This document shows, piece after piece, positions 10,511 through 19,800 of a stretch of DNA of 64,000 nt. Origin of the DNA: Mycoplasma phocoenae (GTDB lineage: Bacteria; Bacillota_I; Bacilli_A; Mycoplasmatales; Metamycoplasmataceae). Every line of letters begins with the position of its first letter. Positions within the stretch are counted from its first letter, which is position 1. The notes beneath the pieces are model-generated. The model was not told where the DNA came from. It made no database searches and worked only from the letters and a program-made list of their open reading frames with translations. The stretch covers positions 558,001-622,000 of the forward strand of contig NZ_CP051481.1 of the NCBI RefSeq assembly GCF_012934855.1, given 5' to 3'. Position numbers and translations under genes: made by a program.

Positions 10511-11176
10511 CTAAATACGGTACGATTGGAACTTTGCTTTATCTTTTGAACTGGTTGTTACAGCTCTTTTTAATGTATTGTATATGTTGTTTAATGTTTT
10601 TTCACTGTAAATTGTTTCAGTTTGAGCATTGAAATAATTAAATTTATTTTCAAACTCATAATCAAACATTATCATTGCATAATCAGGCACATTCGTAATT
10701 TGCAATGTGTTTTGAAAGCTTTCATAAATAACAAATGAATAAAAATTAACTTGCTTACCAATAATATTCGCCAAATGCTGAATGTGTTTATCATTTTGTT
10801 TTAACGAATTATTGATTTCATATGATGTTTCTGAGAACTCTTTGAGTCAAATATTTGAATTGTAATCTCCAGTAATGTTCCCCTTGATTGATTTTAATTC
10901 AACAACAATTATTCCTTTATCAGAAATTAAAACTCCATCAGTTTCAAACAAGTTATCGTCATATTTAAACAAGTTAGCAGGAATATAATGACAATGATTT
11001 TGTACTGCTCAGTTATTTAAATATAAACTGAATTCAGTTTCAAACTCACGTCCTCTTTCTATTCTTTTTGCTTTTGTGTATTTTAAATATAAAACTAAGA
11101 CAATAACGGCAACAACAGATAAAGTAAATAGCACCAATCCTGCTACTAAGCCATTTTTTATAATATCTTCATTCAT
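10511..11176 (-). CDS. Membrane-anchored NERD-domain protein (nuclease-related)
   Basis: 221 aa. An N-terminal transmembrane segment (GLVAGLVLFTLSVVAVIVLV, about residues 9-30) is followed by RGREFETEFSLYLNNW and then the NERD core: LFETDGVLISDKGIIVVELK with the D...E-x-K arrangement typical of restriction-like nuclease folds, SIKGNITGDYNSNIW and a helical C-terminal part. NERD domains are found in membrane-linked proteins thought to act on nucleic acids; activity here is inferred only. The start overlaps the region just after the upstream metalloprotease gene (GGTAGG serves as ribosome site). The stop is TAG. Two TGA codons are Trp. Confidence 0.8.
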
Positions 11177-11184
11177 ATTTCAAC

Positions 11185-11886
11185 CTACCTTTGTTGTAAT
11201 TTTTTATTTCAAATATTATACTGAGGAAAATACTCATAAACAATTTTTTTAAACTCTTTACTGTGATTAGCTTCATAAAAATGTGCCAACTCATGAACAA
11301 TAACTGATTCAATACATTTTAATTCAAAACTAATGAGATCCATATTGAATTTTAATAAACCATGATTTACTGAATTTTTCGCTCAATAAGATTTTATGTT
11401 TTTAATAATTTTAAATGATTTATACTTATTAGTTACATTCATTTTTTTTGTATAGTATGGAATTAAAAAAGCAAGAATGTTGCTCAGTTGCATAATTTTG
11501 AATTTATCAATGCAATTTTTAACATTGTATTCAGTGATTTGTTTCAATTTGTATTCATATAAACAATCTTTAAATGTAAATGTCAGTATATTATTATAGA
11601 TTGAGTAATGTATTTTTTTATCAAGAATTGTAAAATAATTATTTTCATAAGAAAAATATATTTTATTAAGTTTTTGAAATTTTCTTTTCATTAAAGTTTT
11701 TCTTATAAAATCAATATTGTCTTCGAAGGAACTGTTTTTGGATAATTTGAGTGTATATACATTTTCATCATTTTTTGTTTCTTTAGTAAAATATGTATTA
11801 ACATTATTTGTGTATATGACATTTATTGTGTAGATAATATCATTAATAATCAATTCTTTTTTTAGGTTTATCAATGTTTTAGACAT
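11185..11886 (-). CDS. YgjP/SprT-like zinc metalloprotease (DUF45 type)
   Basis: 233 aa. The C-terminal third carries the signature: KFNMDLISFELKCIESVIVHELAHFYEANHSKEF (shown in parts: VIVHELAHFYE and NHSKEFKKIV) and FPQYNIW. HELAH supplies two zinc ligands and the glutamate, and the NHS histidine is the likely third, as in YgjP-like peptidases. The N-terminal 150 residues are Lys/Asn/Tyr-rich and diverged. It has no signal peptide, so it should act in the cytoplasm. It is upstream of, and 8 bases from, the NERD gene, so the two are probably co-expressed. Its ATG lies 6 bases after TAAAAT with no Shine-Dalgarno, suggesting a leaderless mRNA. Confidence 0.8.
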
Positions 11887-11892
11887 ATATTA

Positions 11893-11898
11893 ATTTTA
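11893..11898 (-). promoter_or_regulatory. -10 box (TAAAAT) six bases before the HELAH protease ATG
   Basis: TAAAAT, six bases (TAATAT), ATG. Same geometry as ppa, ezrA-like and dnaE in this window. Confidence 0.45.
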
Positions 11899-11946
11899 AC
11901 TTAAATACTTTTTTACACTAAAATAAGAAAAAAAAGATTTTTTTTA

Positions 11947-11952
11947 TATAAT
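11947..11952 (+). promoter_or_regulatory. -10 box of rpsT
   Basis: TATAAT 42 bases before the rpsT ATG, in a divergent intergenic region shared with the HELAH protease gene. A good Shine-Dalgarno (GAGGAGAAA) follows, so rpsT has a normal leader. Confidence 0.6.
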
Positions 11953-11994
11953 ATAAAGCATACGCTAAAAATCACAAACAAACGAGGAGAAAAT

Positions 11995-12267
11995 ATGGCA
12001 AACATTAAATCTAAACAAAAATCAATAACAACAAACGAAAAAGCAAGAGTTAGAAACGCTGCTATTAAATCACGTGTACGTACAGCTATCAAAAAAGTTA
12101 AATTAGCTGCTATGAAAAACGACGAACAATTAGTTAAATTAGTTCAAGACGCACACCATGAAATCGATAAAGCAGTTGCAAAAGGTGTTTTACATAAAAA
12201 CAACGGTGCACGTAAAGCTTCTCGTTTGGATGCTTTTGTTGCGAAAAACGCATTAACACAAGCATAA
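11995..12267 (+). CDS. rpsT: 30S ribosomal protein S20
   Basis: 90 aa. Binds 16S rRNA early in 30S assembly. Opening MANIKSKQKSITTNEKARVRN and the basic helical composition with KSRVRTAIKKV and HKNNGARKASRLDAFV are typical of S20. GAGGAG ribosome site, TATAAT promoter upstream and a strong terminator downstream make it a single-gene unit. Confidence 0.96.
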   Translation: MANIKSKQKSITTNEKARVRNAAIKSRVRTAIKKVKLAAMKNDEQLVKLVQDAHHEIDKAVAKGVLHKNNGARKASRLDAFVAKNALTQA

Positions 12268-12285
12268 TTCATATTTCTCAATGAT

Positions 12286-12310
12286 AAACTCACTTCGGTG
12301 AGTTTTTTTT
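12286..12310 (+). terminator. Terminator of rpsT
   Basis: AAACTCAC-TTCG-GTGAGTTT stem with a stable UUCG-type loop followed by T8. Confidence 0.92.
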
Positions 12311-12353
12311 ATTATTACACAGTTTTTTTTAGTTGAAAATTATGTTTATGTAA

Positions 12354-12359
12354 TAAAAT
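12354..12359 (+). promoter_or_regulatory. -10 box (TAAAAT) six bases before ppa
   Basis: TAAAAT, TACAAT, ATG; no Shine-Dalgarno. Suggests a leaderless ppa transcript. Confidence 0.45.
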
Positions 12360-12365
12360 TACAAT

Positions 12366-12914
12366 ATGAAAAATATTACAGTAAACATCGAAATAACAAA
12401 AGGAAGTAGAATCAAATACGAATACGATCGTAAAAGCGGAAAAATATTAGTAGATCGTATTTTAAGAGGTGATTTTAAATATCCAGCCAACTATGGTTAC
12501 TTAGCAGAAGCTCTTGACTGAGACGGAGATGAATTAGATGTGCTTGTGTACTCATCAGAAAAATTTATGCCAGGAACAGCTCTAGAAGCCAGAGTTGTCG
12601 GGGCTATGAAGATGATTGATGATGGTGAAACAGATACTAAACTAATTGCCGTTCACGCTGATGACTATCGTTTAGATCACATTACTGAATTATCACACTT
12701 AGATCAAATGTGACTACAAAGCGTTAAAAACTTTTTCAGTACATACAAAAACTTTAAACGCGAAGGAATTACTTCAGTTGAAGGATTTGAAGATGTCAAA
12801 TGAGCTGAAGCAGAATATAATGAATGCGTTGAGCTAATGAATAAATATGGTTCTATGGATAAAAAGGACTTCATTGCAAAAATGCAAAAAGAACACCCTG
12901 AAAAATACTTCTAA
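12366..12914 (+). CDS. ppa: Inorganic pyrophosphatase (family I)
   Basis: 182 aa. Splits pyrophosphate to phosphate, pulling biosynthetic reactions forward. Seen: [17 protein letters not shown] (Glu and Lys at the active site), the characteristic [23 protein letters not shown] with the DGDELDVLV metal-binding aspartates, and [32 protein letters not shown]. Four Trp codons are TGA, so in the standard code it breaks into pieces. The ATG is preceded only by a TAAAAT box six bases away. Confidence 0.95.
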
Positions 12915-12924
12915 TGTTATAGAA

Positions 12925-12957
12925 TAAAAACCGTACTTAAATGTACTGGTTTTTTTA
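12925..12957. terminator. Bidirectional terminator between ppa and ssrA
   Basis: AAAACCgTAC / GTACtGGTTTT stem with A run on the left and T7 on the right. ppa (plus) and ssrA (minus) converge here, so it can serve both. Confidence 0.8.
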
Positions 12958-12965
12958 TAAAAAAA

Positions 12966-13346
12966 TGGTGGAGATGCGGGGAATTGAACCCCGGTCCACA
13001 CACCAACACACTCTTAAGTACTACAGTTTAGTTTATTTTAATTTTCATAAGTTACTAATAAACAAAAAATAAGTTTATGAGGACACTGTTATTTCAATAA
13101 TTAAAATAGTGTCAATTTTTAATTATCTATCCCTTACAACGTACATTCAATATCGGGCTATTGAAGACGACTATATGCTTTTAATTAAGCGAATAATAGG
13201 TTTGATTGATTATTGAACATAAGTGGTGAAACACTTAGTTCTTCTTTTTTAGAGTTTCCGTTTATTCGAAAGCCTAGTAGCAATTATAGTCTGCCACACT
13301 ACTGCACTGTTGAGCTGCCAATGCCTGTCGAAGCCATTACATCCCC
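12966..13346 (-). ncRNA. ssrA: tmRNA (trans-translation RNA)
   Basis: About 381 nt. The 5' end starts GGGGATGTAATGGCTTCGAC, the invariant tmRNA opening, and the 3' end is GGGGTTCAATTCCCCGCATC then TCCACCA; GGGGATG pairs with CATCTCC as the acceptor stem and the T arm is intact, with CCA encoded. Reading from the GGA after CGAATAAAC, the tag would begin GNSKKEELSVSPLMF and end NNQSNLLFA before TAA, 24 residues. This long tag ending in a hydrophobic LLFA is typical of mycoplasmas. With SmpB it rescues stalled ribosomes and marks the protein for proteolysis. TATAAT lies 17-22 bases upstream of the mature 5' end. Confidence 0.95.
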
Positions 13347-13362
13347 ATTTTTTTGTACAAAT

Positions 13363-13368
13363 ATTATA
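13363..13368 (-). promoter_or_regulatory. -10 box of ssrA
   Basis: TATAAT on the minus strand, between the rplT terminator and the tmRNA 5' end; the spacing suits a short 5' precursor trimmed to GGGG. Confidence 0.6.
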
Positions 13369-13373
13369 ATAAA

Positions 13374-13397
13374 AAATCAAGCAAGATTGCTTGATTT
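13374..13397 (-). terminator. Terminator of the infC-rpmI-rplT operon
   Basis: Perfect AAATCAAGCAA / TTGCTTGATTT stem with a two-base loop, followed on the minus strand by TTTATTA. Lies right after the rplT stop. Confidence 0.9.
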
Positions 13398-13407
13398 ACG
13401 AAAATGT

Positions 13408-13761
13408 CTATTTTAGAGCTTCTTTTGCTTTAGCAACGATTTGTTCAAATGTTGCTGAATGATTGATAGCTAGTTCTGATAACATTTTACGGTTAATTTG
13501 AACGTTTGCTTTTTTAAGTCCATCGATTAAACGTGAGTATGAAATTCCTAATGGTCTTGACGCCGCATTGATACGAGCGATTCATAATTTTCTGAATTCA
13601 CGTTTAATTTGTTTTCTATCTCTGAATGCATAGGTTCAAGATTTAACTACTGCTTGTTTAGCAACTTTGTATCCTCTTGATTTGTGTCCTCAGTAACCTT
13701 TAGCTAATTTTAATCATTTTCTTCTTCTTGCTCTAGTGACTGTTCCGCCTTTTACACGCAT
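13408..13761 (-). CDS. rplT: 50S ribosomal protein L20
   Basis: 117 aa. Early 50S assembly protein that binds 23S rRNA and, in characterised Firmicutes and E. coli, represses its own operon. Seen: [40 protein letters not shown], the [17 protein letters not shown] helix, and [20 protein letters not shown] with NRKMLSELA. The gene is interrupted by many TGA(Trp) codons. It is last in infC-rpmI-rplT. The attenuator in the operon leader suggests the same L20 feedback here. Confidence 0.96.
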
Positions 13762-13777
13762 ATTAAATCCTTCCTAA

Positions 13778-13966
13778 TTAAATTAATTCTTTAAATCTTT
13801 TGTAATCTGAACTGTGCATTAGTCCTGATTTTCTTGATTGTCTTTTTTGTTTTGTTGATTTGTTTTGAGCTAAGTGTGAACGATAAGCTTTTCCACGTTT
13901 GATTTTACCTGAACCGGTAACTTTAACACGTTTTGTTAACGCACTTTTAGTTTTCATTTTTGGCAT
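13778..13966 (-). CDS. rpmI: 50S ribosomal protein L35
   Basis: 62 aa, the usual size. Opening [20 protein letters not shown], then [20 protein letters not shown] and a basic tail, all typical of L35. Its start lies inside the end of infC (20-base overlap) with a GGAG ribosome site (minus strand, about 13970-13978) inside the infC coding sequence, so translation is coupled. Confidence 0.95.
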   Translation of the reverse strand: MPKMKTKSALTKRVKVTGSGKIKRGKAYRSHLAQNKSTKQKRQSRKSGLMHSSDYKRFKELI

Positions 13967-14567
13967 CGTTATCTCCTTGTTCTTTTGTTTGTTTTTCTAA
14001 AATTTGCACTTTCTTTTTATCTTTTTCTAAATACATATCCAAGAAACGATCATTAATCAATGTCGCTTCTTTTGAAATTTTTGCAATATCTTCTACACAT
14101 GCATAGAATTTTTGAATGACTTCTTGACCGATTTCAGGTCTCATCATTTCTCTTCCGCGGAATTTTAGTGAAACCTTAACACGATCACCATTTAAAATAA
14201 ATTCTCTTGCTTTTCTTGCCTTTGTATTTAAATCATGATCTCCGATATTTACTGTTAAACGAACTTCGCGGTTTACTGTAACAGATTGTTTTTCTTTTGC
14301 TTCTTTAGCTTTTTTCTTACGGTTATATTTAAACTTACCATAATCTAAAATTCTTGTAATTGGTTTGTTATCTACCATTGATATTAAAACTAAATCTTTT
14401 TTTTGTGATTTAGCTAATTCAATAGCTTCCGCCTTTGATAGAACACCAATTTTTGTACCATCTTCATCAGTTACGAATACTTTAGGAAAGGGTATGTCAT
14501 GGTTTAAAATATGTTCGCTTTTTGGTTTTCTATCATTACGATAATTTTTGGTACTATTTGATTGAAT
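13947..14567 (-). CDS. infC: Translation initiation factor IF-3, probable ATT start
   Basis: 206 aa from the proposed start. IF-3 keeps 30S and 50S apart and proofreads start codons. Seen: the N-domain [23 protein letters not shown] and [24 protein letters not shown], the linker rich in Lys/Glu, and the C-domain [42 protein letters not shown] put the start at ATT (14565-14567): AAAGGAG lies six bases upstream and no ATG/GTG/TTG fits. AUU starts are known for infC, where IF-3 represses its own synthesis by rejecting non-AUG starts. An in-frame ATG at 14633 would read through the attenuator hairpin and is less likely. Confidence 0.9.
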   Translation of the reverse strand: MQSNSTKNYRNDRKPKSEHILNHDIPFPKVFVTDEDGTKIGVLSKAEAIELAKSQKKDLVLISMVDNKPITRILDYGKFKYNRKKKAKEAKEKQSVTVNREVRLTVNIGDHDLNTKARKAREFILNGDRVKVSLKFRGREMMRPEIGQEVIQKFYACVEDIAKISKEATLINDRFLDMYLEKDKKKVQILEKQTKEQGDNDAKNEN

Positions 14568-14706
14568 AAGTATCTCCTTTAAAATAAAAAAAGTGGTATT
14601 TATCCACTTCTCAAAACTACAATATGTAAACATAGTAGCGACCCGAACTTATATAGAACTAGGTGAGAAATAGATCTTCTTTTTTGCTTAATGCTTTTAT
14701 ATAATA
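14568..14706 (-). promoter_or_regulatory. infC operon leader with intrinsic terminator (L20-leader-like attenuator)
   Basis: Between a TATTATATAA -10 region (about 14697-14706) and the infC ribosome site is a leader of about 120 nt. It contains AAGTGG / CCACTT (14591-14609) followed on the minus strand by T7ATTTT, a compact intrinsic terminator just before the Shine-Dalgarno. In B. subtilis L20 binds the leader of the same operon and causes premature termination; this layout fits that. I cannot show an anti-terminator pairing with certainty. Confidence 0.65.
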
Positions 14707-14785
14707 ACACAAATTTTAAATATATATAAATTTAATAATAAAAAACTACGCAAAGTTGTTTTTAAGAAAATGATTATTTATGGAT

Positions 14786-15032
14786 GTTTAATTCTGAACG
14801 GTTTTTATGTACTCGTGGTAAATATCATTTTTTAGGTAATTTAATAAAGATTTGGGGTTAACTTTTCCATAATCCACGCATTGAGTACGGATCCTTTTTA
14901 TTTTTTGAAAATGTAATTTTAAGCTTCAATATCTTCTGCTAATAATGCTATTTGAACTACAACTGAATCTGTATCTTTATCGTTTTTACTAAATTTATTG
15001 ATAATTTCTTGTTTTGTTTGTTTAGAAATCAT
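14786..15032 (-). pseudogene. Decayed full-length copy of rpsO (S15)
   Basis: The stretch aligns along its full length with the intact rpsO at 47828-48094: shared blocks include ATCATTTTTTA-GTAATT-AATAAAG, ATCCACGCATTGAGT-GATCCTTTTTATT and TATTTGAACTACAACTGAA-CTGTATCTTT (plus-strand sense). Substitutions and small changes have damaged the central R-rich region and the start region (ATGATTTC instead of ATGGTAAC), so it should not give a working S15. It is oriented as in the functional locus but stands alone, without a ribosome site. Confidence 0.85.
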
Positions 15033-15293
15033 TCTTTTTTAGAGAAAGTAAAGTTTGAATCTTTTAAAAAACAATAGATTGTAATTTATTTATGTACTAT
15101 ATTATTTTTTAGTATCTTCAAGTCATTAAATTACTATTTCGAAATAAAAATATTTGTTTCACGTGAATAAGAATAAACGTGTTCGATTTTTATCTTATAT
15201 AATTAAATGATGTGAGTAATAATATTTTAATGTTACTTTATACTACCCATATAATTAAATTAATTTAATGAGTTAATAAGATGTAAAATGAAA
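15033..15293. other. AT-rich gap between two pseudogenes
   Basis: Nothing recognisable. No ORF, no hairpin with a T run and no tRNA-like fold was seen. Confidence 0.4.
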
Positions 15294-16166
15294 ATGACAA
15301 AAAAATTCACTTAACTGGAGGCTGTTTTTAGGAGTGCAAGCATATTTCAAAAATATATTTGAAATATTAAAAACAAGAGTTACCTATGTTAATGGAAATG
15401 CAATTCTACAAATTACAAACTGATAAAAAAGCACTCAACACGCAGAAGCTGTAGAATTAATCTTTGATTCTTTTATAATTTCAATTGAAGAAATTATCCT
15501 TGATTTCTTAAGAATTATTGTGATCCGACTTCAAAATATAAACAAGATGGTTGTGAAGGAATACAATATTGTTGTGATATATATTTTGAGGATAAACTTA
15601 GTAAGGAAGTTATCAATAAAGTTATTAATATAAGAAAAAAATATAACGAGTTTTATGTAGAAATTGAACAATTGAAACATTTCATAAAAGCAGAAAATTA
15701 CCACCAAGATTATCAAATAAGAATATAAATGGATGTTAGCATATAAATCTATCTGCAGCGTATAAACCGTTTATTTCATATATTCCTAATTTCGATAAAA
15801 TTGGTGATTTAGATGAAATAAGTAAAATGTATTGTTTAACAAAAAAACAGAAAAGTTGCATATATTCAAAATTAGCGGCGAGCCGCTATTTGCTTCTACA
15901 AAAAATTAATTCTTGACGCGAATGACCTAATTTTTCCAAACGTATTAAAGCATTAAATGTCATATATTTAAAGGATGATTCACACAATACAAAAATAACT
16001 GAAGGAGGGCAAAAATTGGAAATATCCATTTCGGGCATACATATAGTAATAGACTCAAAAAAATGGCGGCATAAGATATTGCGTAAATAGAGCAGCTTTG
16101 TTATTTGTTCCGTACGAAAAAATGGATAAATTAGGATATAAAGATTTAAAGATATTTTGTGAATAA
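15294..16166 (+). pseudogene. msrAB: Frameshifted methionine sulfoxide reductase MsrA-MsrB fusion
   Basis: Pieces of both domains can be read in order by switching frames. MsrA: ATGACA... (K)IHLTGGCF(W)GVQAYFKN with the catalytic Cys, EAVELIFD, DPTSKYKQDGCEGIQY (usual DPTQ-N-QG-D-G-QYRS) and FIKAENYHQDYQ (usual AEDYHQ-Y). MsrB: AAYKPFISYIPNFDKIGDLDE, KINSWREWPNFSKRI (usual SGCGWPSF), HNTKITEGGQKLEISI, SGHTYSNRLKKM and RYCVNRAALLFVPYEKMDKLGY. Single-base losses occur in the A run after the start and in GCFW, and more stops follow; the internal HLGHVFDDGP region is eroded. Msr enzymes repair oxidised methionine; this copy cannot. I saw no intact copy in the window. Confidence 0.82.
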
Positions 16167-16641
16167 AAACAAATTATAAAAATTATCTGAGCGTTTTTGG
16201 AATTGTTAAAATAATCTGCTTTTTTTAAATAGAAACATAATTGCTAATAAGTAAAAAACAAATTTGATACTGCCACAAAATAAAAAATATCCTTCTACGT
16301 AAGCGAATTGACTCATAATGGGTTAATTCATAATAAGAAATATTTAATAACTCAAATTTAAAAGAGATAACCTCCAATAATAAAGAATAAAAGAAAAAAC
16401 AACTATCAAGGTTGCTTTTGAATTTTTTACTTGTTTTGAGGATTGTTTATTGCCTTGTTGAGTAAATTTTTGAATTTTTCTTTGTCAAAATCTTGCTGTT
16501 TTAATTGTTTGGTTTTTATAAGATATTCCTTATTTTAGTAATTCATATTGAATTAATTTAGGTCTTATATTATTTAATTAATCAACATTATTATAAAAAG
16601 TGAAATTGTAAATAGTTAACAAATTATTTATTTTGTAAAAA

Positions 16642-16671
16642 GACCTACTCCATCTATCGAAGGAGAAGGTC
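16642..16671. other. Hairpin GACC-CTCC / GGAG-GGTC
   Basis: Eight G:C-rich pairs with a two-base internal loop and a nine/ten-base loop in otherwise AT-rich DNA; no T run on either side, so not a standard terminator. Confidence 0.4.
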
Positions 16672-16794
16672 AAATTTATTGTTTAAATATATTTAATATA
16701 CTTTAATACATATTTTAAAATGGCGATTATTCTTATTAGTGCACATCTAAAATAGATTATTAAATTTTTGCATATGTAGTTATTTACTTAAATT

Positions 16795-16820
16795 CTTTTT
16801 CTTGTTTGTATACAAGAAAA
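16795..16820 (-). terminator. Probable terminator of the first giant repeat gene
   Basis: TTTTCTTGT / ACAAGAAAA perfect stem 23 bases after the stop codon; only a modest T tail on the minus strand. Confidence 0.5.
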
Positions 16821-16842
16821 CATTATTTAATCACACCACATT

Positions 16843-19800
16843 CTATTGCACATTTTCTTTTTCTGGTTTAATAAATTCTGGTTCCACAAACTCGACTCTT
16901 GTTGATAATATATTATGCTCCCAGATTTTTATTGCAGGTAAATTTTTTTTAGTAAATTCTTTATCACTCTCAAAAAGTTTATTTATTTTCATATGTTTTA
17001 TAGGGGTATTTTTACCTATGATTCCAACAAATGGTTGTTTACCAATTTTAGTTACACTAGGGATAGATATATTTTCAAGATTTTTTGCATCTTTAAATGC
17101 ATGATTACCCATTGTAAATAATTTTGGGGCTGTAAATTTAGTTACATCAGATTCTAAAAATGACTGAGTACCTATTTCTTCTAAATTATTAGCCAATATT
17201 TTTTTTACCCTAGAATTTTCAAATGCTGAATTACCAATTGATGTAACTTTCGGTAATCAAAGGAGTGAGTCATTGGCGATTTTTTCTGGTACGACTGTAC
17301 TTTTTAAAGCGCCGGTATTTTTAAATGCGTCTCCAGCAATAAATTTAACATTTTTAATGTTAACAAATTCTAATGAACTTGCTCCATTAAATGCATCATT
17401 CCTAATTATTGAAGCATTCGGAAAATTAATTGTAGTTAATTTTTGTGCATTTTGAAATGCTTTTCCACCGATAGCGGTAACATTATTGCCGCTTATACTT
17501 GTAATTTTGTTATTAATATTGTTCTCGTTTCCTTCTTTTTCATTGAATGCTCCATAACCTATTCCTAAAATTTCGTCACCCAGCACAATGTCACCGGTAG
17601 CGCTAATATTTTTTAGAACGATATTATTGAATACAATCATCCCTTGACTGTTGGGCTTCAGCGACATATATCAAGGAGATTTATTTATTTCATCTATGTT
17701 CACAAAAAAGCCTTTGTAATTCTTGTGTAGCGTCAATTTTTTTAATTTGGGTGTATTAGGCTTCATATATCTTTCGCCTAATGTTGAACCAAAGAAATAT
17801 TCTACAATATTTAATTCTTCACTTTTTTTTGTTTCTTTAATTCTCGCTAGAAAGGTGCCTGATTTAGTAGGTTTATCTGGTAGATCATATATTGTTGTAA
17901 GAGGGATTTTCTCTCCGCCTTCCTCTATTCTATATCATCCGACCTGATCTAATGTTTTTAGTTTTCCCTCTAATGTTGAATCAATATCATTTTGAGGGTC
18001 ATTTAGAGCCTGTTTTTTAGCTTCTTTTTGGGCTTCATCATCAAAATTTCTTTCGATTATTTTAATAAGATCATCCTTAATATTGATAGTATCTTCAATT
18101 TCTGGTTCAATTTCTGGATATTCTAATGTTGGATCATTTTCCTTGTTTTTTATTGCCTGTCTTTTAGTTAAATATTCTTGCGTTTTTTGCTCAATAATAG
18201 ATTCTATTTCTTGCAGTGTTTTAAATCCAGGTATTGTAACTTGTTTTGTGAATGTTACACCATCCTTTACCATGTCAACGCTGGCCACAATAGTTTTAGT
18301 AATATCATCCCTATTTATAATATTAATATTTTTAAGCAAAACCGACTCATCATTGACACTTAATTCAAAATCACTAGTTATTGCTTTAGAAGCCAGTGTG
18401 TTGTTATTAAGTAATGTAGGAACAACTTCAAGATTCTTTAAATCAGATAACGTTGTTGATGAGATTGCGATTTGTTTTTTGATTACTTTATCAGCAGGAA
18501 TTGTAAATTTCTTACCTGCACTTGGAGTTACAGTAACTTCTCCAGTTGATTTATTAACAATAATTTGATCATCTGAAAGATTTAAAGAAGCATTGGCATT
18601 TTTAATAGATTCTTTAATTTTAGCTTCTTCAGAATCTTGAATGTCAGTTGAATTTGCTACTGGTGTTAATTCTGGAAGAACGTATGTTGCTTTATCAGTA
18701 GTAATTACAAATTTCTTACCTGCACTTGGAGTTACAGTAACTTCTCCAGTTGATTTATTAACAATAATTTGATCATCTGAAAGATTTAAAGAAGCATTGG
18801 CATTTTTAATAGATTCTTTAATTTTAGCTACTTCAGAATCTTGAATGTCAGTTGAATTTGATACTGGTGTTAATTCTGGAAGAACATATGTTGCTTTATC
18901 AGTAGTAATTACAAATTCCTTACCTGCACTTGGAGTTACAGTAACTTCTCCAGTTGATTTATTAACAATAATTTGATCATCTGAAAGATTTAAAGAAGCA
19001 TTGGCATTTTTAATAGATTCTTTAATTTTAGCTACTTCAGAATCTTGAATGTCAGTTGAATTTGCTACTGGTGTTAATTCTGGAAGAACATATGTTGCTT
19101 TATCAGTAGTAATTACAAATTTCTTACCTGCACTTGGAGTTACAGTAACTTCTCCAGTTGATTTATTAACAATAATTTGATCATCTGAAAGATTTAAAGA
19201 AGCATTGGCATTTTTAATAGATTCTTTAATTTTAGCTTCTTCAGAATCTTGAATGTCAGTTGAATTTGCTACTGGTGTTAATTCTGGAAGAACGTATGTT
19301 GCTTTATCAACTGGAATTGTAAATTGTTTTCCATTTGCTGCGTTAACAGTAACAACACCTTCAGCTTTATCAACTTTAATGTCATCTAATTCAATAGTTG
19401 GGTTGGCTTTGTTAATAGCTGTTTGAATAGCTTTTACTTCTTCAGCAGTTAAATCAGCAGCATTAGCAACTGGTGTTACAGTTGGTAAACTAGCAACTAC
19501 TTTTTCAGCAGGAATTGTAAATTTCTTACCTGTACTTGGAGTTACAGTAACTTCTCCAATTGATTTATTAACAATAATTTGATCATCTGAAAGATTTAAA
19601 GAAGCATTGGCATTTTTAATAGATTCTTTCATTTTAGCTTCTTCAGAATCTTGAATGTCAGTTGAATTTGCTACTGGTGTTAATTCTGGAAGAACATATG
19701 TCGCTTTATCAGTAGTAATTACAAATTTCTTACCTGCACTTGGAGTTACAGTAACTTCTCCAGTTGATTTATTAACAATAATTTGATCATCTGAAAGATT

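Larger units (their letters stand above)
16167..16842. other. Non-coding stretch after the msrAB remnant
   Basis: No credible gene. Contains an AACAAC...GGTTGC hairpin with a short T run near 16402-16425, a GC-rich hairpin at 16642-16671 and the probable terminator of the upstream minus-strand giant gene at about 16795-16820. The rest is AT-rich and stop-rich. Confidence 0.5.

Noticed and set aside
13947-14633. IF-3 starting at the ATG at 14633
   Set aside because: It would translate through the terminator hairpin and add 22 non-conserved residues; the ribosome site fits the ATT start.
14634-14760. A tRNA gene upstream of infC
   Set aside because: The G-rich patch GTTCGGGTCGCTAC lacks the arms of a tRNA and lies in the leader of infC.
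18083-18568. Plus-strand open frame of 161 residues within repeat gene 1
   Set aside because: Antisense shadow produced by the low-complexity composition of the module region.
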